NCBI GenBank assembly: GCA_945873625.1 | Contig: CAMCDS010000009.1 | Location: 1 to 64,000 of the forward strand | DNA length: 64,000 nt | Source: an uncultured Porphyromonadaceae bacterium | Lineage (GTDB): Bacteria; Bacteroidota; Bacteroidia; Bacteroidales; Muribaculaceae | Direction of reading: 5' to 3' | In this document: piece after piece, positions 34,115 to 46,500 of the stretch | Layout of the letters: each line of letters starts with the position of its first letter | Numbering within the stretch: the first letter of the stretch is position 1 | Program-made: the position numbers and the translations under genes | The notes under the pieces: model-generated | The model's input: the letters and a program-made list of their open reading frames with translations, nothing else | The model's database searches: none | What the model was told of the DNA's origin: nothing

Positions 34115-35362
34115 ATGGCAAAAAAAGCGGAGACAGTAAACATGGTCGACCGGTTCGCTGAGTTCAAGGAGCTCAAGAATATCGACAAGACCACAATGAT
34201 AAGCGTGCTCGAAGAGTCGTTTCGCAACGTTCTGGCCAAGATGTTCGGCAGCGACGAGAACTTCGACGTCATCATGAACCCCGACAAAGGCGACTGCGAG
34301 ATTTATCAGAACCTCGAGGTGGTGGCCGACGGCGATGTGGACAACAAGGATAAGGAAATCGGACTCATCGAGGCGCGCGAGATCGACCCGGAATGTGAGA
34401 TAGGCGAGGATGTGGCCAAGCGCATCTACTTCGAGAAATTCGGACGCCGCGCAATCCTCAACCTTCGCCAGACGCTGCAGTCGAAGATTCTCGACCTGCA
34501 GAAAGACGCAATATATTCGAAATTCAAGGAGCTCGAAGGCGAAATCATCACCGGCGAGGTGCATCAGATATGGAAGCGCGAGATGCTTCTTCTCGACGAC
34601 GACCAGAACGAACTCCTCATGCCGAAGGAGGAGCAGATACCCAGCGACTTCTTCCATAAGGGCGACCTGGTGCGTGCCGTCGTGAAACGCGTCGACAACA
34701 CCAACAACAACCCGAAGGTGATTGTCAGCCGCACCGACGAGCGCTTCCTGCGCCGCCTCTTCGAGCAGGAGGTGCCTGAGATTCACGACGGCCTCATCAC
34801 CATCCGCGCAGTGGCCCGCGTGCCGGGCGAGCGCGCCAAAATAGCCGTGGAGAGCTACGACGACCGCATCGACCCCGTAGGCGCCTGCGTAGGCGTGAAG
34901 GGAAGCCGCATCCACGGCATCGTGCGCGAGCTCAAGAACGAGAATATCGACGTAATCCCCTTCACCAACAACCAGCAGCTCTTCATCCAGCGTGCCCTCA
35001 GTCCCGCCAAGGTAAGCTCTATCCGTCTCAACGAGGAGGAGCGCAAGGCCGAGGTGTTCCTGCATCCCGACGAGGTGTCGCTCGCCATCGGCAAGGGCGG
35101 CCTCAACATACGCCTGGCCACGATGCTCACCGGATATACCATCGACGTCTACCGCGACATACCTGAAGGCGAGGAAGACATCTACCTCGACGAGTTCCGC
35201 GACGAAATCGACGACTGGGTGGTGGAGGCCCTCAAGAACCTCGGCCTCAGCACCGCAAAGGCCGTGCTCAACGCCAGTCCGGAACTTCTCGAACAGGCCG
35301 ACCTCGAAGATGCCACCTTACAGCACGTAATGGACGTGCTCCGCGCCGAATTCGACGACTGA
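34115..35362 (+). CDS. nusA: Transcription termination/antitermination factor NusA
   Basis: NusA binds RNA polymerase and nascent RNA and modulates pausing and termination. Domains in order: N-terminal RNA polymerase-binding domain (about 1-130), S1 domain (about 135-205, EGEIITGEVHQIWKREMLLL), KH1 (about 225-300, with DPVGACVGVKGSRIHGIVREL) and KH2 (about 300-370, VSLAIGKGGLNIRLA). The acidic tail is short. Length of 415 residues is usual for Bacteroidota. It follows rimP after 155 bases without a terminator and precedes infB. Confidence 0.96.
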   Translation: MAKKAETVNMVDRFAEFKELKNIDKTTMISVLEESFRNVLAKMFGSDENFDVIMNPDKGDCEIYQNLEVVADGDVDNKDKEIGLIEAREIDPECEIGEDVAKRIYFEKFGRRAILNLRQTLQSKILDLQKDAIYSKFKELEGEIITGEVHQIWKREMLLLDDDQNELLMPKEEQIPSDFFHKGDLVRAVVKRVDNTNNNPKVIVSRTDERFLRRLFEQEVPEIHDGLITIRAVARVPGERAKIAVESYDDRIDPVGACVGVKGSRIHGIVRELKNENIDVIPFTNNQQLFIQRALSPAKVSSIRLNEEERKAEVFLHPDEVSLAIGKGGLNIRLATMLTGYTIDVYRDIPEGEEDIYLDEFRDEIDDWVVEALKNLGLSTAKAVLNASPELLEQADLEDATLQHVMDVLRAEFDD

Positions 35363-35477
35363 CCGCCGCCGGACTTGTTCCGGCAGCCTGCAAGCAGGGC
35401 CATCCGCCTGACAGAAGAAGAGAGGGTGGTTCCAGATATTCAAACTACCCTCAACACAAGAATTTGAAAATCAATCT

Positions 35478-38411
<2,934 letters not shown>

Positions 38412-38446
38412 CCCTCCCGAGCAGATAAAGAAACATATTCCCGGAC

Positions 38447-38480
38447 TAAGGCGGGCACGGATTCCCGTGTCCGCCTTATT
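38447..38480 (+). terminator. Hairpin terminator after infB
   Basis: TAAGGCGGGCACGG pairs with CCGTGTCCGCCTTA over a 4-base loop and is followed by TTCAATCC. The stem is very strong; the U-tract is short. Confidence 0.65.
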
Positions 38481-38521
38481 CAATCCGGTCTCAATTCGCA
38501 TACATACAGTAGATTACCGCA

Positions 38522-39022
38522 ATGGCTTACTACATAATCAACATAGGCTCGAACCTCGGCGACCGTCGCCTCAACCTCTCGCGCGCCATGCGTGCGGTGG
38601 GGATGGAGTTCGGCGACTTCGAGATGTCTCACGCCGTGGAGTCGGCTCCCTTCGGATTCGAGTCGGCCCATAAGTTCCTCAACCTCTCGATGCTCTTCCA
38701 GAGCGACCTCGAACCGCAGGAGGTGCTCGAGCGTCTTCAGAAGATAGAGCGGGCCATCTCGCCCGACTCGCACCGCAATCCCGACGGCAGCTATCGCGAT
38801 CGCCTGATCGACATCGACATGATTGCCGTCGACGACCGGGTGATAGACACGCCTACGCTCAAAGTGCCCCATCCGGGTCTGCCCGAGCGTCGCTTCTTCC
38901 TCACTCCCCTCATGGAGATAGCCCCGCAGTGGAAGCACCCCGTAAGCGGACTGACTGCCCGCCAGATGCTCGCGCTCCTTCCCCCGGAACCCTCGCCTGC
39001 CGACGAAGAAGATGAGAAGTGA
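38522..39022 (+). CDS. folK: 2-amino-4-hydroxy-6-hydroxymethyldihydropteridine pyrophosphokinase
   Basis: FolK transfers pyrophosphate from ATP to the pterin alcohol in folate synthesis. Seen in the 166 residues: IINIGSNLGDRR near the start, SAPFGFESAHKFLNLSML, and the signature YRDRLIDIDMIAVDD with the metal-binding aspartates, then VPHPGLPERRFFLTPLMEI. The C-terminal tail is slightly extended and acidic. The last 11 bases overlap the nudC start, so the two are translationally coupled. Confidence 0.94.
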   Translation: MAYYIINIGSNLGDRRLNLSRAMRAVGMEFGDFEMSHAVESAPFGFESAHKFLNLSMLFQSDLEPQEVLERLQKIERAISPDSHRNPDGSYRDRLIDIDMIAVDDRVIDTPTLKVPHPGLPERRFFLTPLMEIAPQWKHPVSGLTARQMLALLPPEPSPADEEDEK

Positions 39023-39821
39023 GGCCGATTTCCTGGTAGCGTTCCATAAGGGACGTGTGCTCATAGCCCCCGATGGCGAAGGGGCGTGGCGCCTCGTGCG
39101 CCCCGGGGAAGTGGCGCTGGCCGAACGGGCGGCCGAATCCCTTTTCCGTTTCGACCGTCCCCTGTCGGCCGAGGCCCTCATGCTCAGCGACGAGGAGGCC
39201 GAAGCCGTCGACGGAAACAGCTTCCGTCTCGTGCCCCTGCGCGAGACGTCGGTGATGCTCCCCTCCGCCCACTACACCGCCGCCGCCAAGAGCGCTGAGC
39301 TGATGCACTGGGACTCCACCACACGCTTCTGCGGCTCGTGCGGAGCCCCCATGCGCCGCAACACCGAGATAAGCAAGCTCTGCACCGCCTGCGGCCGCGA
39401 GATATGGCCCTCGCTCTCGCCCGCGGCCATCGTGCTCGTGCGTCGGGGCGACGAGGCCCTGCTGGTCCACGCCAAGACCTTCTCACGCCCCTTCTACGGC
39501 CTTGTAGCCGGATTTGTGGAGACGGGCGAGAGCATTGAGGAGACGGTGGTGCGCGAAGTGAAGGAGGAGACTAACCTCGAGATACGCAACATCCGCTATT
39601 TCGGTTCGCAGACATGGCCCTTCCCCGCCCAGCTGATGGTAGGCTTCACGGCCGACTATGCCGGCGGCGAGCTGCGCTTTGCCGACGGCGAGCTGACCTC
39701 GGGAGGATTCTTCAGCCGCGACGCTCTGCCCCTCATTCCCGGTCCCCCCTCGATAGCGCGCCGGATGATAGACGCATGGCTTGCAGAGGCAGAGCCGGGC
39801 GGCCGCGCCGGCGAGGAATGA
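39012..39821 (+). CDS. nudC: NAD+ diphosphatase (NADH pyrophosphatase, NudC type)
   Basis: A Nudix hydrolase that cleaves NAD(H) and can remove NAD caps from RNA. The N-terminal half is variable. A four-Cys zinc ribbon follows (FCGSCGAP ... LCTACGRE, about residues 110-135), then the Nudix box (GFVETGESIEETVVREVKEE) and the NudC-specific SQTWPFPAQLMVGF motif 15 residues beyond it; the usual SQPWPFP has Thr for Pro here. Predicted length 269 residues. It overlaps folK and ends before the tRNA-Leu promoter. Confidence 0.93.
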   Translation: MRSEADFLVAFHKGRVLIAPDGEGAWRLVRPGEVALAERAAESLFRFDRPLSAEALMLSDEEAEAVDGNSFRLVPLRETSVMLPSAHYTAAAKSAELMHWDSTTRFCGSCGAPMRRNTEISKLCTACGREIWPSLSPAAIVLVRRGDEALLVHAKTFSRPFYGLVAGFVETGESIEETVVREVKEETNLEIRNIRYFGSQTWPFPAQLMVGFTADYAGGELRFADGELTSGGFFSRDALPLIPGPPSIARRMIDAWLAEAEPGGRAGEE

Positions 39822-39841
39822 CTTGCGGCAGCAAATAAATT

Positions 39842-39871
39842 TTGACAAACCGAAAAAAAGAATTACCTTTG
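39842..39871 (+). promoter_or_regulatory. Promoter of tRNA-Leu
   Basis: TTG (39842-39844), 19 bases, TACCTTTG (39864-39871). The tRNA begins 50 bases further, so a short 5' leader would be trimmed. Confidence 0.7.
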
Positions 39872-39921
39872 CAGACGCAAAGAAGTCCGCGCGCGGCAGC
39901 CTGAAGGCAGCCGACGGATAA

Positions 39922-40003
39922 GCCCTGATGGCGGAATCGGTAGACGCGTCGGTCTCAAACACCGATGGAGCAATCCGTGCCGGTTCGACCCCGGCTCAGG
40001 GTA
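39922..40003 (+). tRNA. tRNA-Leu (anticodon CAA)
   Basis: GCCCTGA pairs with TCAGGGT as acceptor stem (one G-U), with discriminator A and no encoded CCA. The anticodon stem TCGGT/ACCGA holds the loop CTCAAAC, so the anticodon is CAA reading UUG. A variable arm (TGGAGCAATCC) and the T arm CCGG-TTCGACC-CCGG follow. A promoter and a terminator make it a single-gene unit; an AT-rich Fic gene lies downstream. Confidence 0.95.
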
Positions 40004-40010
40004 CTGAACT

Positions 40011-40045
40011 GAGGATTCTCGTTTTGGGAGTCCTCTTTTCTTTTA
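40011..40045 (+). terminator. Intrinsic terminator after tRNA-Leu
   Basis: GAGGATTCTC pairs imperfectly with GGGAGTCCTC, followed by TTTTCTTTT. Confidence 0.75.
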
Positions 40046-40131
40046 CCTGCCCCTCTTAACTTACTGGTCTGCTCATAGATAAGCTCCAGTACCTTGTTGC
40101 ATGAGTTGGTTCTAAGGTGCTTATTGTTTGT

Positions 40132-40230
40132 TATCTCTAAAATTTGAGATAGAAAATCTGGTATCTAATTTTTTTGCAAAAATTTGAGATAACGATTTTT
40201 TTATTGTAATTTTGTGAAAAATTTGCGATA
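40132..40230 (+). promoter_or_regulatory. Three-site operator array around the Fic promoter
   Basis: AAATTTGAGATA occurs at 40140-40151 and 40180-40191, and AAATTTGCGATA at 40219-40230: a spacing of 40 and 39 bases, close to whole helical turns. The first site forms an inverted repeat with TATCTC at 40132-40137; a second TATCT lies at 40162. The middle site covers the -33 TTG, and the third covers the transcription start and the first base of the ATG. Confidence 0.6.
40184..40214 (+). promoter_or_regulatory. Promoter of the Fic gene
   Basis: TTG (40184-40186), 20 bases, TAATTTTG (40207-40214). Transcription would begin about 10 bases before the ATG, giving a nearly leaderless message. Confidence 0.65.
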
Positions 40231-41366
40231 TGATAAATTTGGAGACATTTAATGCAGGGCATTACGAAGATGGATATGGCTATAAGTACTTTGTACCTAA
40301 TCATATCAATCAAGAATGGACATGGAACGATTCCACAATCAACCATTTATTGGAAAAAGCAGCCTTGAAATTAGGTGAACTAAACTCTTTTTCCAAACTT
40401 GTTCCAAACATAGATTTATTCATACAATTGCATGTAACAAAAGAAGCTGTCGTTTCAAGTCGCATTGAAGGCACCCAAACAAGAATGGATGAAGCTCTAC
40501 TTCCCGAAACAGAGATTCAATTGGAAAGAAGAGATGACTGGAAAGAAGTTCAAAACTATATTAAAGCGATTAATGAAGCCATCAAAAGTTTAGAAATCTT
40601 CCCTATTTCAAGCAGACTGATTCGCAATACTCACAAGCTTTTGTTGAATAGTGTTCGGGGCGAACACAAACTTCCTGGAGAGTTCCGAACAAGTCAGAAT
40701 TGGATTGGCGGTAAATCTCTTGCTGATGCCAAGTTTATTCCGCCTACTCATCAACTTATTGGAGATTTGATGAGTGATCTTGAGAAATTCCTAAACAATG
40801 ATCAAATTCATCTCCCATCCTTGCTAAAGATAGCCATTGCGCATTATCAATTTGAAACGATACACCCATTCTTAGATGGCAATGGACGTATCGGTCGCTT
40901 GTTGATTACTCTCTTTCTCGTTAAAGAAAATGTATTGGACATGCCATTGCTATACCTATCAACATTCTTCGAGAATCCCAAAGACCTTTATTACGATAAT
41001 CTTTCTTCGATTCGTACAAAGAATGATATGACACAATGGATTAAATACTTTCTTGTTGGTATAGAGCAGACCGCAACTAAAGCAGTTGAAACATTATCTT
41101 CAATATTGCGTTTCAAAAGTGAGGCTGAGGATTTAATAAGGTCCTCTTATCGTAGTCGCTCTACAAATGCTATCAGATTACTTCATCGGCTTATGCAAAA
41201 CCCATACATAACCGTTGACACCGCCGCTTCCATTTGTGGTATAACGTATAATTCAGCTAATACTCTTGTTAAAATGATGACAAAAGATAATTTATTGTTG
41301 GAAGTCACAGGCCAAAGCAGAAACAGATTATACGTTTGCAAATCTTATCTATCGCTATTTGACTAA
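40230..41366 (+). CDS. Fic-family protein (probable AMP-transferase) with C-terminal winged helix
   Basis: The Fic core motif is intact: HPFLDGNGRIGR (residues 213-224), with catalytic His213. The inhibitory helix motif S-x-x-x-E-G is present upstream (S76, E80, G81 in VSSRIEG), so it is a class II Fic protein that restrains itself. The last ~70 residues (RLLHRLMQNPYITVDTAASICGITYNSANTLVKMM) look like a DNA-binding winged helix. Fic enzymes usually transfer AMP to Ser, Thr or Tyr of target proteins; the target is unknown. AT-rich codon use and the site beyond a tRNA gene point to acquisition. Autoregulation is suggested by the operator array over its promoter. Confidence 0.92.
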   Translation: MINLETFNAGHYEDGYGYKYFVPNHINQEWTWNDSTINHLLEKAALKLGELNSFSKLVPNIDLFIQLHVTKEAVVSSRIEGTQTRMDEALLPETEIQLERRDDWKEVQNYIKAINEAIKSLEIFPISSRLIRNTHKLLLNSVRGEHKLPGEFRTSQNWIGGKSLADAKFIPPTHQLIGDLMSDLEKFLNNDQIHLPSLLKIAIAHYQFETIHPFLDGNGRIGRLLITLFLVKENVLDMPLLYLSTFFENPKDLYYDNLSSIRTKNDMTQWIKYFLVGIEQTATKAVETLSSILRFKSEAEDLIRSSYRSRSTNAIRLLHRLMQNPYITVDTAASICGITYNSANTLVKMMTKDNLLLEVTGQSRNRLYVCKSYLSLFD

Positions 41367-41653
41367 TCTGTTAAGTTCTACTAATTCTGGGTTCGCCTGG
41401 GTTCGGAATCCAATGACGCATTTCCCACAATCGGTCGAGGTCGGCCAAAATCGGTTCTAATACGGCACGGTTGGGGGGTACACGAAAGGGAACCTTCCTC
41501 AGGAGGGTTCCCTTTCGGCGCATCTGTGGGGGCGGCAACAGTCGCCGCGGGGCACGCTGAAGCGCGCCGCTGGAGCCGGACGGCTTGCGCCCCGGAACCC
41601 GCGAGGGAAATATCTAAATAAGGAGCTCGCGAGGGGAGTATATAAATAAAAGG
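41367..41653. other. Intergenic region after the Fic gene
   Basis: No gene is seen. It holds a hairpin of two 12-base arms, CGAAAGGGAACC and GGTTCCCTTTCG, at 41483-41517 (no U-tract on either side), and an imperfect direct repeat at 41600-41655. GC content rises sharply after about 41460, which may mark the end of the acquired segment. Confidence 0.5.
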
Positions 41654-41655
41654 AG
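41600..41655. repeat. Imperfect 26-28-base direct repeat
   Basis: Two adjacent copies, each starting CGCGAGGG, then a TAAATA-containing AT-rich middle, ending AGGAG. Copy one is 41600-41625 and copy two 41628-41655. Function unknown. Confidence 0.6.
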
Positions 41656-41693
41656 CGGCTGCTTCGCCTGATGAAAGGGAAGCAGCCGCTTTT
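41654..41693 (-). terminator. Intrinsic terminator of the inositol phosphate synthase gene
   Basis: On the minus strand AGCGGCTGCTTC pairs with GAAGCAGCCGCT and is followed by CCTTTTATTT. It stands about 28 bases beyond the stop. Confidence 0.85.
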
Positions 41694-41718
41694 GTTATGG
41701 AGGTGTAGGTGTTTGGAA

Positions 41719-43047
41719 TCAGTCGATTTCTTCGTCAGCCTCGTAGCCGCCCATCTCGCGGATGGCGTTCTTCAGCATCACGTACTGCTGGAAGAGGTGG
41801 TTGACGGGCACTTCGCCCTCGGTGTAGTCGTGCATCGGGCTCTTGAGGAAGAAGCTCAGGAAGCGCTGGATGCCGTAGCGTCCGTCGCGGGCTGCGAGGT
41901 CGCTTAGGAGCACGAGGTCGAGGCAGAGGGGAGCGGCGAGGATCGAGTCGCGGCAGAGGAAGTTGATCTTGATCTGCATGGGATAGTTCATCCAGCCGAA
42001 GATGTCGATGTTGTCCCAGCCCTCCTTGTTGTCGTTGCGCGGGGGATAGTAGTTGATGCGCACCTTGTGGTAGTACTGGGTGTCTTCGTCGTTGCCGTGG
42101 CCATAGAGGTCGGGCTGGTTTTCGGGCACGAGAATCGACTCAAGCGTGGAGAGCTTGCTGACCTCCTTGGTGCGGAAGTTGGCGGGCTCGTCGAGCACGA
42201 GGCCGTCGCGGTTGCCGAGGATGTTGGTCGAGAACCATCCGCTGAGGCCGAGGCAACGGGTGCCGATGATGGGGGCGAAGCCCGACTTCACGAGGGTCTG
42301 ACCGGTCTTGAAGTCCTTGCCTGCGATGGGCATGCGGGTCTTCTCGGAGAGCTCCCACATTGCGGGGATGTCGACAGTGGTGTTGGGTGCGCCCATGATG
42401 AAGGGGCATCCTTCGCTGAGGGCGGCGTAGGCATAGCACATCGAGGGGGCAACGTGCTCCTTGTCGTCGGCCTTCATGGCCTCTTCGAGAGCGGCGAGGG
42501 TGCCGTGGATCTTCTCGTCGACGGGAACGTAAACCTCAGTGGAGGCAGCCCAGAGGACAACGACGCGCTCCACGCCGGTCTCGGCCTTGAAGCGGCGGAT
42601 GTCTTCGCGCAGGCGCTCGGTCATCTCCCAGCGGGTGATGTCGCCCATGATGTTGTCGCCGTTGAGGCGCTTTGCGTAGTTGTGGTCGAAGGCGGCCTTC
42701 ATCGGCTTGATGGCGATGAGCTCATCCTTCACCGGCTCGATGTCTTTCTCTTTGAGCACCTCGGCGTTGATGGCCGACTCGTAGGCGTTGGCAGGGAATA
42801 CGTCCCATGCGCCGAACACGATGTCGTCGAGCGAAGCCAGAGGCACGATGTCTTTATAGTGGAGGTATTTCTTTTCGGCGCCGCGACCCACACGGATTTT
42901 GTCGTACTGGGTCATGGAGCCGACGGGTTTGGCGAGGCCTTTGCGTGTCATGAAGACACCGGTCATGAAAGTAGTGGTAACGGCGCCGAGGCCTACCACG
43001 AGAACACCTAACTTGCCATTAGGCTTTTTAGCAGTTGGAGTTGCCAT
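41719..43047 (-). CDS. Myo-inositol-1-phosphate synthase
   Basis: The enzyme converts glucose 6-phosphate to inositol 3-phosphate with NAD, the entry to inositol lipids, which gut Bacteroidales are known to make. Signs in the 442 residues: LGVLVVGLGAVTTTFMTGV (NAD-binding), VVLWAASTEV, IAGKDFKTGQTLVKS (catalytic Lys region) and GWFSTNILGNRDG. Genes for the later lipid steps are not adjacent, although a nucleotidyltransferase and an ATP-grasp gene occur near the window end. Its promoter lies about 140 bases upstream of the ATG and the leader is GC-rich. Confidence 0.93.
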   Translation of the reverse strand: MATPTAKKPNGKLGVLVVGLGAVTTTFMTGVFMTRKGLAKPVGSMTQYDKIRVGRGAEKKYLHYKDIVPLASLDDIVFGAWDVFPANAYESAINAEVLKEKDIEPVKDELIAIKPMKAAFDHNYAKRLNGDNIMGDITRWEMTERLREDIRRFKAETGVERVVVLWAASTEVYVPVDEKIHGTLAALEEAMKADDKEHVAPSMCYAYAALSEGCPFIMGAPNTTVDIPAMWELSEKTRMPIAGKDFKTGQTLVKSGFAPIIGTRCLGLSGWFSTNILGNRDGLVLDEPANFRTKEVSKLSTLESILVPENQPDLYGHGNDEDTQYYHKVRINYYPPRNDNKEGWDNIDIFGWMNYPMQIKINFLCRDSILAAPLCLDLVLLSDLAARDGRYGIQRFLSFFLKSPMHDYTEGEVPVNHLFQQYVMLKNAIREMGGYEADEEID

Positions 43048-43187
43048 TTTCTTAATGTTCTAATTTACTTTTTTATTGTCGGTTGTTGTTTTCAGGCCGC
43101 TCCGGCCGGCGACGCCGATGAGAGATGCGGCGCGAGTCGGGAGCCCGGAAATCGCACCCCGACGGGAGGCCGGGGCGAAATTCGGCT

Positions 43188-43217
43188 CAAAAGTAGACAC
43201 TTTTTTGCAATTGACAA
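43188..43217 (-). promoter_or_regulatory. Promoter of the inositol phosphate synthase gene
   Basis: The minus strand reads TTG (43217-43215), 19 bases, TACTTTTG (43195-43188): a full match. The resulting leader of about 135 bases is GC-rich and can form hairpins such as GTCGGG with CCCGAC. No known riboswitch was recognised. Confidence 0.75.
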
Positions 43218-43477
43218 AACATTTTTCAAAAAAACTTTATCGACCCCCTGTTAATAAATATTTAGAATGGTAATATTTAGTTAAAATAGGTTAATTCAAC
43301 ACCAAATAACATCTAAAAATGTGAATAAAACCAAACGAAGCATAATCAGTTTTTTGCGTCTCAATCCCTTTGTCGCGCCATGCAGGCGGGGCTTCGGGCG
43401 GAGAGGCGCGAAAGAGGCGGCGCTGCAAACGGGCGTCGGCAGATTGACCCGAAGGTGATAAAAAGCGTTGGTCAGAT
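43218..43477. other. Intergenic region between divergent promoters
   Basis: No gene or RNA recognised. The part 43218-43340 is AT-rich; the part 43370-43450 is GC-rich without clear structure. Confidence 0.4.
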
Positions 43478-43508
43478 TTGCTGATTAGGGGATTATTGAC
43501 TAATTTTG
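43478..43508 (+). promoter_or_regulatory. Promoter of the tricorn-like protease gene
   Basis: TTG (43478-43480), 20 bases, TAATTTTG (43501-43508), about 35 bases before the ATG. Confidence 0.7.
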
Positions 43509-43548
43509 TGCCTCGGAAAATTTTTATCGATAAATAATATACCGCATC

Positions 43549-46500
43549 ATGAAAAATTTGAACCTTAAAGCCCTGGCGGGCGTGTTCGGAATGGCAGCCG
43601 TATGCCTTTCGGCCTCGGCCGACGCCCCGGGCTCGCCCCGATGGCTGCGCGACGTGGCAATATCGCCTGACGGAAAGACTGTGGCCTTCACCTATAAGGG
43701 CGACATCTTCACAGTGCCCGTGGCCGGTGGCAGCGCGCGCCAGCTCACGTCGAACCCCGCCTACGAGTCGGCTCCCGTGTGGAGCCCCGACGGACAGCGC
43801 CTCGCCTTCCGCAGCAACCGCGAAGGCTCCGACGACATCTTCGTGGTCGACGCCAAAGGGGGTACGCCCCGCCGAATAACCACGGCCAGCACCCACGAGA
43901 CCCCCATCGCCTTCGCCGACAACTCGCGCCTGCTCTTCATCACCTCGGGAATGCCCTCGCAGCAGACGAGCCGCGGACCCTGGCTGACGCAGACCTACGT
44001 GGTGAACGTCGACGTAGAGAACGCCCGTCCGCAGCTCTACCTCTCCGTGCCCATGTCGGCAGCAAGCGTCGACGCAAAGGGCCGCATGCTTTATCAGGAC
44101 CGCAAAGGATTCGAAAACCAGTATCGCAAGCACGAACGCTCGTCGGGTACGGCCGACATCTGGCTCTACGACGCCGGCAAGTTTACCAAGCTCACTGACT
44201 TCAACGGCCACGACCTCAACCCCGTATGGGCGGCCGACGGCAGCGGCTTCTTCTTCATCAGCGAGGAAGACGGCACGCTCAACGTATATAAGAGCTCGGC
44301 CGACGGCAAGAGCAAGACTCGCCTCACCGACTTCGAGAAGCACCCCGTGCGTTCCCTCTCGGCTGCCGCCGACGGCACCCTCGCCTTCAGCTGGGACGGC
44401 GACATCTACACCATGCGCGAAGGCTCACGCCCCGTGAAGCTCGGCGTGGAGATAATAGCCGATGAATACGACAGCGACCTAGTGAAGAAATACGTCAGCT
44501 CCGGCGCCACGTCGATGGCCGTATCCCCCTCGGGCGAGGAGGTGGCAATCGTGCTCCGTGGCGACGTCTACGTTACCGACACCAAGTATAAGACCACGAA
44601 GCGCATCACCGACACTCCCGCCCAGGAGCGTTGCGTGTCGTTCTCGCCCGACGGACGCACCCTCGTCTACGACAGCGACCGCAACGGCTACTGGCAGCTC
44701 TTCACCGCCACTATCAAAGACAAGGACGAGAAGCGCTTCGCCTACGCCACCGACATCGTGGAGGAACCCCTCTACAAATGCGCGACTGCCGCCCAGCAGC
44801 CCGCTTTCTCGCCCGACGGCAAGAAGGTGGCTTTCCTTGAAAACCGCACCGAACTTAAGGTGATCGACGTCAAGACCAAGAAAGTCAATACCGCCCTCGA
44901 CGGAAAATACAATTATTCGTACACCGACGGCGACGTCAGCTTCGAATGGAGCCCCGACAGCCGCTGGCTCCTCGCCTCTTATATAGGCGACGGAGGCTGG
45001 AACAACACCGACATCGCGCTCGTGGCCGCCGACGGCTCGAAGGTGGTAGACCTTACCGAGAGCGGATTCACCGACAGCAACCCCAAATGGGCGCTCGATG
45101 GAGGCGCCATCACCTATTCCACCGCCAAATACGGCATGAAGAGCCAGGGCTCGTGGGGCAACCAGGACGACATCGTGCTCATGGCCCTCGACCCCGAAGC
45201 ATGGGACAACTTCCGCATGACCGAAGAGGAGGCTGAAATAGCCGAGAAGCAGAAGAAAGACGACGCCAAGGACAATGACGCCAAGAAAGACGCCAAGGGT
45301 AAGAAAGGCGGCAAGAAAGACAAGAAGGAGGCCGAGGCCAAGAAAGACGAGGTGAAACCCCTCGAGTTCGACCTCGACAACCGTAAATACCGCGTGGCGC
45401 GCCTCACGGGCAGCTCGGCCTTCGTAGGCGACTACTTCATGGCTCCCAAGGGCGACAAGTTCTACTACGTGGCAGCCGCCACCGAGGGAGGCAACAACCT
45501 CCTCGTGCGCGACACCAAGAAGGGCGACACCAAGGTGCTCCTCAAAGGCGTCAGCGGCGGTATCGCTTCCGACAAGAAGGGAGAGAACCTCTTCGTGATA
45601 TCAGGCAAGGGCGTGCAGAAAATCAACCTTGCCAAGGGCGATATCGAAAGCGTGGAGTTTGAGGCCGAATACGACCGCAAGCCCTCGCTCGAACGCGAAT
45701 ACATGTTCGACCACATGCTCCGCCAGGTGAACGACAAGTTCTACGACGCCAACCTCCACGGCGTGGACTGGGACTACTACGGCAAGCACTATCGCGAGTT
45801 CCTCCCCTATATCGACAACAACCGCGACTTCGCCATCCTGCTCAGCGAGATTCTCGGCGAGCTCAACGCCTCCCACACCGGCGGCTCGGCGGCTGCCGGA
45901 TATGCCCAGCTCCCGACCGCAAGCCTCGCAGCCTTCTTCGACGAGAGCTACACCGGCGACGGACTCAAGGTGAGCGAGGTGCTCAAGCGCAGCCCCCTCG
46001 CCTCGAAGAAAGCGGGAGTGAAGGCCGGCGACATCATCCTTTCGATCGACGGCCACAAGATCGAGGCCGGAAAGGACTACAACACCCTGCTCGAAGGCAA
46101 GGCCGGACGCAAGGTGCGCCTCGAGGTGAAGAAAGCCGACGGCAAGACCGTAACCACCACGGTGAAGCCCGTCTCGGCCGGAGCCGTCAACGATATGCTC
46201 TATCAGCGCTGGGTGGAACGCAACCAGGCCATCGTCGACTCCGTCAGCGGAGGCCGCATCGCCTACGTCCACGTGCAGGGAATGAACTCGCCCAGCTACC
46301 GCACCGTCTACGACCAGCTGCTCGGCAAATACCGCAACCGCGACGCCGCCATCGTCGACACCCGCTTCAATGGCGGCGGTTGGCTCCACAACGACCTCGC
46401 AGTGCTCCTCAGCGGCAAGGAATACGTGCAGTTCATGCCCCGCGGACGCTACATCGGCTCCGAACCCTTCTCGCAGTGGCACAAGCCGTCGGTGATGCTC

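Noticed and set aside
41385..41420. Possible tRNA 3' remnant or attachment site (GGGTTCGCCTGGGTTCGG) after the Fic gene
   Set aside because: It does not match the 3' end of the tRNA-Leu upstream and cannot be folded into a T arm, so no direct-repeat attachment pair is supported; no integrase gene is present either.
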